This document shows, piece after piece, positions 58,616 to 64,000 of a DNA stretch of 64,000 nt. Origin of the DNA: an uncultured Luteitalea sp. (GTDB taxonomy: Bacteria > Acidobacteriota > Vicinamibacteria > Vicinamibacterales > Vicinamibacteraceae); NCBI GenBank assembly GCA_934541105.1, contig CAKTDA010000005.1:186001-250000 (forward strand), in the 5' to 3' direction. Made by a program: the position numbers and the translations under genes. Each line of letters begins with the position of its first letter. Position 1 is the stretch's first letter. The notes under the pieces were generated by a model, which saw nothing but the letters and a program-made list of their open reading frames with translations, searched no databases and had not been told where the DNA came from.

Positions 58616-60610
58616 TCACGGCGCGCCGCCCGGGACGCGGGGGTTGCGCAGGTAGTAGAACCGGCCGTCCTCGGCGCCGCCGATGAAGTCAGGAACGCCA
58701 TCACCGTTGAAGTCCGTGACGGCCGGGCTCACGTCGTGTCCTTCGATGTTGCGGCTGGCAAGCGGGCCGGCGTCGCGGAACTGCCACGTCCCGTCGCGGC
58801 CGGCGACCTGCAGCAGGAGGTTGGCGTTGGCCGAGTTCACGAGCAGATCGAACCGGCCGTCGCCGTTCCAGTCGGCCACGGCAATCTTGCGTCGGCCGCT
58901 GCCGCCGGCGGTGCGATCGTTCAGCCTGAGTGGCGCGCCGGACTCGTCCACGAATGCGCGCCGCGGAGGCGTCAACACCCGCGCGCCGCCGCGCGTCGCG
59001 CGCTCGAACAGCGCAAGATAGCCCTCGGTGTCGAGCATCGCGAGGTCGGGCAGGCCGTCGCCGGTGAAGTCGTGCACGACGGGCGTCGTCCGCCATTGCG
59101 TCAGCAATGCCTTTCCCGTTGGCGTCTTCCAGCCCCACGCGAGCCGCGGCGGCGACCCCTCCCACTCGACCTCGATGGGTTCGGCCGCCGCGAGTCGCGG
59201 CGCCGTGCGCGTGCCGGTGTTGCGGAGCCACATCACCTCCCCGAGGATCGAGTTGAGGACGATGTCGGGCAGGCCGTCGCCGTCCCAGTCCGCGACGCTG
59301 AACGTCGTGTAGCCCCACTTGGCTTCGATCGGGCCCTGGATGGATCCATTGGGGCCGGCCATCACGCGGAACACGCGGCCGCCGGCTTCGAGTCGCCTCG
59401 GCGCTGCCCACCGCGGGCGCTCGACGCCGGGGCCACTCAGGTTCTCGAACCACTCGATGAAACCGGCCGTATTGCCGCTGAGGATGTCGAGGTCGCCGTC
59501 GCCGTCCCAGTCCACCGTGGCGGGCGTCGCCAGCGCGCCGGACTTCAGCGTGTCGGCCTGCTGCTCGAAGTACGCCGGCGGGTCGAAGACGGGCGTGCGC
59601 GAGGCGTCGAGCCGGCCCGTGTTCCTGACGTACGCGACACGCCCGTCTTCGTCGCCGACGATGAGGTCCATGTGGCCGTCACGGTTCCAGTCGAACGCCA
59701 CCGGGACGATCATCTGCAGTTCCATGCGCAGCCGGCCGCCGGTGGCCGACGGCACGGGCCATCCCGCTGCATACTGCGGACGCGTGCGCGTGCCGACGTT
59801 CTCGTAGTACGTGAATCCGTCGAGGAACTCTCCCGTCAGCAGATCGAGATCGCCATCGCGATCGAAGTCCTCGAAGTTGGGCACGGGATTGCCGAGCGGC
59901 TGATCGAGGCGGACGCCGCCCGCCTGCAGCGGCTGCGGCTCGCCGTACCGTGGGACGTCGTTCGTGCCCTCGTTGCGCAGGACATGGATCACGCCGTGCA
60001 GCGGACCATGGATCCACATCCCGGTCGCGTCATACCCGTCGTCCCATCCGTAGTCGGACCAGTCCTCGGCGGCCTGGACGATGTCGAGCGCGCCGTCGCC
60101 GTCGAAGTCCACGTACTTCCAGACGTTGTGCCGAATCCGCGGGCCCTTCGGCTGCGCGCCGAAGAGCGTCGTGTGGGCCGTGACCGGCAGGGGAAGCGTC
60201 ACCTCGCGCCCGGGAGCCAATCCGGACCGGATGACGTCCGGCCATTCGGTGTTCATGCGGAGGACGCGCAGTTGCCGGCCCGAGGAGCCCTCGACGTACG
60301 ACGGCGTCACGTAGTGCTGCGCCGGGCCAAGCCGCCGGGCCGGCGCGAACACCGGCATCTCGACGCCCGGCCCCGAGCGGTTCTCGAAGAGGTGCACGCC
60401 GTTGTACGGCTTGTCGGGACACGACACGAGCAGGTCGGTGTCGCCATCGCCGTCGACGTCCCACGGGATCGGCCACGCCCAGAGGCCGACGCCCAGGCTG
60501 ACGTCGAGTCCCGGATTCTCGTAGGCGAGGGGTTGCAGGGGCGAGTCCTGGGCGCGGGTGACGAGCGTGGCGAGACCGAGCGCCAGGACGATGGCAGACG
60601 ACGCGCGCAT
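58616..60610 (-). CDS. Secreted FG-GAP/VCBS-repeat beta-propeller protein
   Basis: 664 residues from ATG 60610. Signal peptide ends LATLVTRAQ. At least seven Ca-binding-like blades of the DxDGDGxxDL type: WDVDGDGDTDLLVS, VDFDGDGALDIVQA, EDFDRDGDLDLLTG, FDWNRDGHMDLIVG, VDWDGDGDLDILSG, ADWDGDGLPDIVLN and ADWNGDGRFDLLVN, ending TDFNGDGVPDFIGG. These form an integrin-like propeller. Such proteins are frequent in Acidobacteria and Planctomycetes and may bind polysaccharide or serve as adhesins; no enzyme motif is seen. It is convergent with the M14 gene and divergent from the sugar ABC genes. Confidence 0.85.
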   Translation of the reverse strand: MRASSAIVLALGLATLVTRAQDSPLQPLAYENPGLDVSLGVGLWAWPIPWDVDGDGDTDLLVSCPDKPYNGVHLFENRSGPGVEMPVFAPARRLGPAQHYVTPSYVEGSSGRQLRVLRMNTEWPDVIRSGLAPGREVTLPLPVTAHTTLFGAQPKGPRIRHNVWKYVDFDGDGALDIVQAAEDWSDYGWDDGYDATGMWIHGPLHGVIHVLRNEGTNDVPRYGEPQPLQAGGVRLDQPLGNPVPNFEDFDRDGDLDLLTGEFLDGFTYYENVGTRTRPQYAAGWPVPSATGGRLRMELQMIVPVAFDWNRDGHMDLIVGDEDGRVAYVRNTGRLDASRTPVFDPPAYFEQQADTLKSGALATPATVDWDGDGDLDILSGNTAGFIEWFENLSGPGVERPRWAAPRRLEAGGRVFRVMAGPNGSIQGPIEAKWGYTTFSVADWDGDGLPDIVLNSILGEVMWLRNTGTRTAPRLAAAEPIEVEWEGSPPRLAWGWKTPTGKALLTQWRTTPVVHDFTGDGLPDLAMLDTEGYLALFERATRGGARVLTPPRRAFVDESGAPLRLNDRTAGGSGRRKIAVADWNGDGRFDLLVNSANANLLLQVAGRDGTWQFRDAGPLASRNIEGHDVSPAVTDFNGDGVPDFIGGAEDGRFYYLRNPRVPGGAP

Positions 60611-60689
60611 GCGCCGCACGATACTGCACCACACGACGAAGCGGGTTGCCGCCAGCACGACGCGCCCCCGCCCGACTATCATTCGCCGC

Positions 60690-61637
60690 ATGGCCCGCCT
60701 CGCGCTCGTCGTCCTCGTCGCGACCCTTGCGGCCGCCGGCTGCGCCACGCCAGCCGAGTCACCGCAGCGCCAGGAGGTGCCGGCGCGCCCGCGCATTGCG
60801 CTGGTGATGAAGTCGCTCGCCAACGAGTTCTTCGTGACCATGGCCGACGGGGCCGAGCAGCACCAGGCCGCGCATGCCGGCGAATACGAACTCGTCGTGA
60901 ACGGCATCCGGAACGAGAGCGACATCACCCAGCAGGTCGCGCTCGTCGAGCAGGCGCTCGCGCAGGGCGTCCACGCGATCGTCATCGCGCCAGCCGACTC
61001 GAAGGCCCTCGTGCCGGTTCTCCGGCGCGCGCACGCCCAGGGGATCGTGGTCGTCAACATCGACAACAAGCTCGACGAGGAGGTGCTCGGCCATGCCGAT
61101 CTCCGCGTGCCGTTCATCGGGCCCGACAACCGCGCGGGTGCGCGTCTTGTCGGCGAGGCGCTCGCGCGGAGGCTGACGCCCGGCGATCAGGTCGCCATCC
61201 TCGAGGGCATCCCGACGGCGTTCAATGCCCAGCAGCGCCGCCTCGGCTTCGAAGAGGCGATGCGCGCGGCGGGCATGGAGATCGTGGCGGTGCAGAGTGC
61301 GCGCTGGGAACAGGATCAGGCCAACACGGTTGCGGCGGCGATGCTGCGCGAGCACCCCGCGCTCGACGCGCTGCTCGCGAGCAACGACAACATGGCGCTC
61401 GGCGCCGCAGCCGCCGTCCGACAGGCGGGGCGCACAGGCAAGGTCCACGTGGTCGGCTTCGACAACATCGCGGCCGTCCGCCAACTGGTGGACGATGGCC
61501 GCATCCTCGCGACGGCCGACCAGCATGCCGACAGGCTCGCGGTGTACGGGATCGAGTACGCACTCGAGATACTGAGGACGTCCGCGATCCCCGAGGACCG
61601 GCAGACGCCCGTGGACCTGATCACGGCCGCCCAGTGA
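60690..61637 (+). CDS. Sugar ABC transporter substrate-binding lipoprotein (RbsB type)
   Basis: 315 residues from ATG 60690. Lipobox: VVLVATLAAAGCATPAES, Cys at about residue 18. The periplasmic-binding-protein fold is of the RbsB family: RIALVMKSLANEFFVTMADG (start), IVIAPADSKALVPVLRRAHA, VVVNIDNKLDE, FIGPDNRAGARLVGEALARR, and LLASNDNMALGAAAAVRQAG near the end. It binds a pentose, hexose or autoinducer-type sugar in the periplasm. It overlaps the ATPase gene by one base (TGATG), so the two are co-translated. Confidence 0.9.
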   Translation: MARLALVVLVATLAAAGCATPAESPQRQEVPARPRIALVMKSLANEFFVTMADGAEQHQAAHAGEYELVVNGIRNESDITQQVALVEQALAQGVHAIVIAPADSKALVPVLRRAHAQGIVVVNIDNKLDEEVLGHADLRVPFIGPDNRAGARLVGEALARRLTPGDQVAILEGIPTAFNAQQRRLGFEEAMRAAGMEIVAVQSARWEQDQANTVAAAMLREHPALDALLASNDNMALGAAAAVRQAGRTGKVHVVGFDNIAAVRQLVDDGRILATADQHADRLAVYGIEYALEILRTSAIPEDRQTPVDLITAAQ

Positions 61638-63178
61638 TGGCACTCCTCTCGGCGCGCGGTCTCGGCAAGTCCTACGGCGTGCCGGTGCTTGACGACGTCG
61701 ATCTCGATCTGCATGCCGGCAGCGTGCACGCGCTCGTCGGCGCGAACGGCGCCGGCAAGTCCACGCTGACGCGCATCCTGTGCGGACTCGTGCGGGCCGA
61801 CACCGGCACGATGACGCTCGACGCGCGGCCATACGCCCCGTCCACGCGCCACGACGCAGAAGCGGCCGGCGTGCAGCTGGTGCTGCAGGAGCTGACCCCG
61901 ATCGAGACGTTGAGCGTCGCCGAGAACCTGTTCCTTGCGGATCTTCCCCGCCGGTTCGGCTTCGTGGACGCGCGCACCCTGCATGCCCGCGCGGAGCGGG
62001 CCCTCGCACGTGTCGGGCTTGCGGCGATCGGTCCCCGGACGCCAATGGCGCGGCTCGGGATCGGCCAGCGGCAGCTCGTGGAGGTGGCCGCGGCGCTGGC
62101 GCGGCCATGCCGCGTGCTGGTGCTCGACGAGCCGACCGCGGCCCTCACCGCCCGCGAGACCGACACCCTGCTGGTGCAGGTGCGTCGGTTGCGCGCGTCG
62201 GGCCTGGCCATCCTCTACATCAGCCATCGCCTCGGCGAGGTCGCGCACATTGCCGATCGCATCACGGTGTTGCGCGACGGGCGTGTCGTGGCGACACACG
62301 ACCCCGCGGATGTGGACTCGGCCTCGCTCGTCGAGTCGATGACGGGCATACCGGCGACGACGTCGCCGCATCGGTCGCCGTCGATTGCCGATCCGACCGC
62401 CATCCCGGCGCTCCGCGTCGAGGGCCTCACGCGCGGCAACCGCGTGCGCGGTGTTGGGTTCGACGTGGCGCGCGGCGAGATCCTCGGCATCTTCGGCCTC
62501 GTGGGCGCCGGACGCACGGAGACGCTGCGCGCACTTGTCGGCGCCGACGCGCCGGATGCCGGCCGCGTGCTTCGGGGCGGGATCGAGGTGCGGATTCGCA
62601 GTCCGCGCGATGCGGCCAGGGCCGGCATCGGCATGGTCCCCGAGGATCGGCAGTCGCAGGCGCTGCTCCCCGGGCTGTCCGTGCGTGCCAACACGGGCCT
62701 TGCAGCCCTCCCGTCCATGGCGTACGCCGGCACCTGGGTTGACACCGCGCGCGAGCGCGAACGGGTCGGTGGCCTCGTGGACGCGCTCGAGGTGCGCTGC
62801 CGATCCATCGAGCAGCCCGTCGGCGAGCTGAGCGGAGGCAACCAGCAGAAGGTGATCCTCGGACGGTGGCTCCTGCGCGACGTCGAGGTGCTGCTGCTCG
62901 ACGAGCCGACGCGCGGCGTGGACATGGGCGCCAAGGCGGCAATCCATCGCGTCTTCGGGGCGCTTGCCGCGCGGGGCAGGAGCCTCGTCGTCGCGTCGAG
63001 CGAGCTCGAGGAGCTGACCGCGATCAGCGATCGCATCCTCGTCCTCTCGGCCGGCCGGGTGGCCGCGTGCGTGCCGCGCGGCGAGTGGACCGACGCCGGC
63101 CTCATGGCGGCAGCGTTCTCGGGACACGAGGACGCCAGCGCGTCGGTCGGGGTGGACCGCGAGGCGCGGCCATCGTGA
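61637..63178 (+). CDS. Sugar ABC transporter ATP-binding protein with two NBDs (RbsA type)
   Basis: 513 residues from ATG 61637. First NBD: Walker A VGANGAGKSTLTRILCG, signature LGIGQRQLVEVAAALARP, Walker B VLVLDEPTAALT. Second NBD: degenerate Walker A IFGLVGAGRTETLRALVG, good signature LSGGNQQKVILGRWLL, Walker B VLLLDEPTRGVDMG. One full and one atypical site is normal for RbsA, MglA and XylG. It overlaps the permease gene by four bases (GTGA). The open frame extends far upstream but that part is antisense to the FG-GAP gene. Confidence 0.93.
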   Translation: MALLSARGLGKSYGVPVLDDVDLDLHAGSVHALVGANGAGKSTLTRILCGLVRADTGTMTLDARPYAPSTRHDAEAAGVQLVLQELTPIETLSVAENLFLADLPRRFGFVDARTLHARAERALARVGLAAIGPRTPMARLGIGQRQLVEVAAALARPCRVLVLDEPTAALTARETDTLLVQVRRLRASGLAILYISHRLGEVAHIADRITVLRDGRVVATHDPADVDSASLVESMTGIPATTSPHRSPSIADPTAIPALRVEGLTRGNRVRGVGFDVARGEILGIFGLVGAGRTETLRALVGADAPDAGRVLRGGIEVRIRSPRDAARAGIGMVPEDRQSQALLPGLSVRANTGLAALPSMAYAGTWVDTARERERVGGLVDALEVRCRSIEQPVGELSGGNQQKVILGRWLLRDVEVLLLDEPTRGVDMGAKAAIHRVFGALAARGRSLVVASSELEELTAISDRILVLSAGRVAACVPRGEWTDAGLMAAAFSGHEDASASVGVDREARPS

Positions 63179-64000
63179 CCGCGTTCCCGGCGCGATCCGC
63201 GAGGGCGCCCGCACGGCGTCACGAGTACGCCGCCCTGGGCCTCGTGCTGGTGCTGCTCGTCGGCCTGTTCGGCGTGCTGAACGACCACTTCATCAGCCGA
63301 CTCACGTTCACGACGATCGCCAACCAGGTGCCGGCGCTGACCGTGGCCGCCGTCGGGATGACGCTCGTGCTCGTGTCCGGCGGCATCGATCTCTCGGTGG
63401 GATCGGTGATGGCCGTGTCGGCGGCCCTGCTGGGCGTGGCCGTCGCGCAGTGGCAGTGGCCGCTGCCGCTCGCCGCCGCGGCCGCCCTCGCGATCGGCAC
63501 CGGCGCCGGCCTGCTGAACGGCCTCGTCACCGTCCGCTGGCGCGTGCCGTCGTTCATCGTGACGCTCGGCATGCTGGAGATCGGCCGCGGCGGCGCGTAC
63601 CTGCTCACCGATTCGCGATCGGTGTTCGTGGGCCCGGCGCTCGACGCGGTGGGCGCGCCCATCGCGGGCGTCGGCCTCTCGCCGGCGTTCCTCCTCGCCG
63701 TGGGGCTCGTCGTCGCCGGCCAGGTGGTGCTGACGCGCACCGTGTTCGGTCGCTACGTCGTGGCGGTCGGCACCAGCCGCGAAGCCGTGCGCCTGTCGGG
63801 CATCGAACCGGGGCCGGTCGACGTGGCGGTGTTCACGATCGCGGGTGCCCTGGCGGGCCTCGCGGGCGTGTTCCACGTCGCCTACCTCGAGTCGGCCGAT
63901 CCGAATGCCGGCATCGGCATGGAGCTCTCGGCGATCGCCGCTGTCGTCATCGGCGGGACGAGCCTGATGGGCGGCCGCGGCTCGGTCGTCAGCAGTTTTC
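63175..64000 (+). CDS. Sugar ABC transporter permease (RbsC type), cut by the window end
   Basis: 275 codons from GTG 63175; the 3' end is outside the window. The start is the four-base overlap with the ATPase. Hydrophobic segments begin with EYAALGLVLVLLVGLFGVLN. The family signature LVLVSGGIDLSVGSVMAVS is present, followed by RVPSFIVTLGMLEIGRGGAY and FGRYVVAVGTSREAVRLSGI, and finally IAAVVIGGTSLMGGRGSVV, which is the last conserved block of RbsC. It forms the membrane channel of the importer with the two preceding proteins. Probably about 40-50 residues remain outside. Confidence 0.92.
   Translation, partial: MTAFPARSARAPARRHEYAALGLVLVLLVGLFGVLNDHFISRLTFTTIANQVPALTVAAVGMTLVLVSGGIDLSVGSVMAVSAALLGVAVAQWQWPLPLAAAAALAIGTGAGLLNGLVTVRWRVPSFIVTLGMLEIGRGGAYLLTDSRSVFVGPALDAVGAPIAGVGLSPAFLLAVGLVVAGQVVLTRTVFGRYVVAVGTSREAVRLSGIEPGPVDVAVFTIAGALAGLAGVFHVAYLESADPNAGIGMELSAIAAVVIGGTSLMGGRGSVVSSF

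Noticed and set aside
57704..63178. A continuous open frame of 1824 codons on the plus strand
   Set aside because: Only its last 513 codons (from 61637) are the ABC ATPase. The earlier part is antisense to the FG-GAP gene and out of frame with the M14 and binding-protein genes; it has Arg/Ala/Gly-rich low-complexity composition typical of GC-rich shadow frames.
1..64000. tRNA, rRNA or riboswitch genes
   Set aside because: I looked in the intergenic spaces for tRNA-like cloverleaf ends, T-loop GGTTCRA and known riboswitch boxes and saw none that were convincing; most gaps are under 150 bases. A covariance-model scan would be needed to exclude them.

Overview
The window is high-GC DNA (strong G/C bias at third codon positions in every convincing gene), densely coded on both strands, with no rRNA or tRNA that I could see. 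The gene content points to Acidobacteriota, probably a Vicinamibacteria (Luteitalea-like) soil bacterium. The signs are an Oar-like TonB receptor with an N-terminal carboxypeptidase-regulatory domain, an ECF sigma factor overlapping a large Ser/Thr kinase, PEP-CTERM proteins, many secreted amidohydrolases and sugar-related enzymes, and a CadC-like winged-helix membrane protein. The taxonomic call is an inference from content; no marker gene such as rRNA is present.

Layout. 1-2.7 kb: start of a divergent Tat-exported protein, then a DUF1080 protein, an SGNH hydrolase and a Gfo/Idh/MocA oxidoreductase. 2.8-5.9 kb: ECF sigma factor translationally coupled to a membrane/GAF/kinase fusion. 5.9-11.5 kb: PAP2, DinB, M23 peptidase, PEP-CTERM protein, methyltransferase, YciE-type protein and what looks like the stump of a histidine-kinase ATPase domain. 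11.6-14.2 kb: two coupled secreted amidohydrolases. 14.3-18.1 kb: hemN-hemH-hemY, the end of heme synthesis. 18.2-24.1 kb: sugar isomerase, a chimeric gene remnant, a LarA-like protein, a GNAT protein, and a coupled epimerase/DapA-like pair. 24.1-31.4 kb: FAD oxidase, alpha-toroid protein, sialidase, CGNR regulator, arginase-like protein and amidohydrolase. 31.4-37.2 kb: GlcD-type oxidase with DsbD, NUDIX, hybrid histidine kinase. 37.3-46.7 kb: CE15-like esterase, Oar-like receptor, vWA PEP-CTERM protein, exported methyltransferase, second TonB receptor with a Fur-like site. 46.8-55.1 kb: AlkZ-related protein, cyclase, rhomboid, NamZ-AlkA-QueD chain, PEP-CTERM protein, histone-H1-like protein, membrane winged-helix protein. 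55.1-56.8 kb: a low-density island of repeats, an AT-richer small gene and a broken transposase. 56.8-64 kb: YjbQ, M14 peptidase, FG-GAP protein and the start of a ribose-type ABC importer operon cut by the window end.

The genes suggest a copiotrophic polymer and carbohydrate scavenger. Secreted hydrolases (sialidase, CE15-like, toroid, DUF1080, NamZ) and two TonB receptors sit with inner-membrane sugar uptake (binding protein, ATPase, permease) and intracellular sugar oxidoreductases, isomerase and aldolase.

The least ordinary features are small. Heptanucleotide repeat arrays mostly begin within about 15 bases of stop codons. A nested palindromic element lies at 55.2 kb, with a shorter relative at 49.6 kb. 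Four alternating GGTTAC sites fill a divergent promoter. The remains of a TonB receptor and an amidohydrolase are joined end to end at 19.47 kb. Several enzymes have lost or changed a signature residue.
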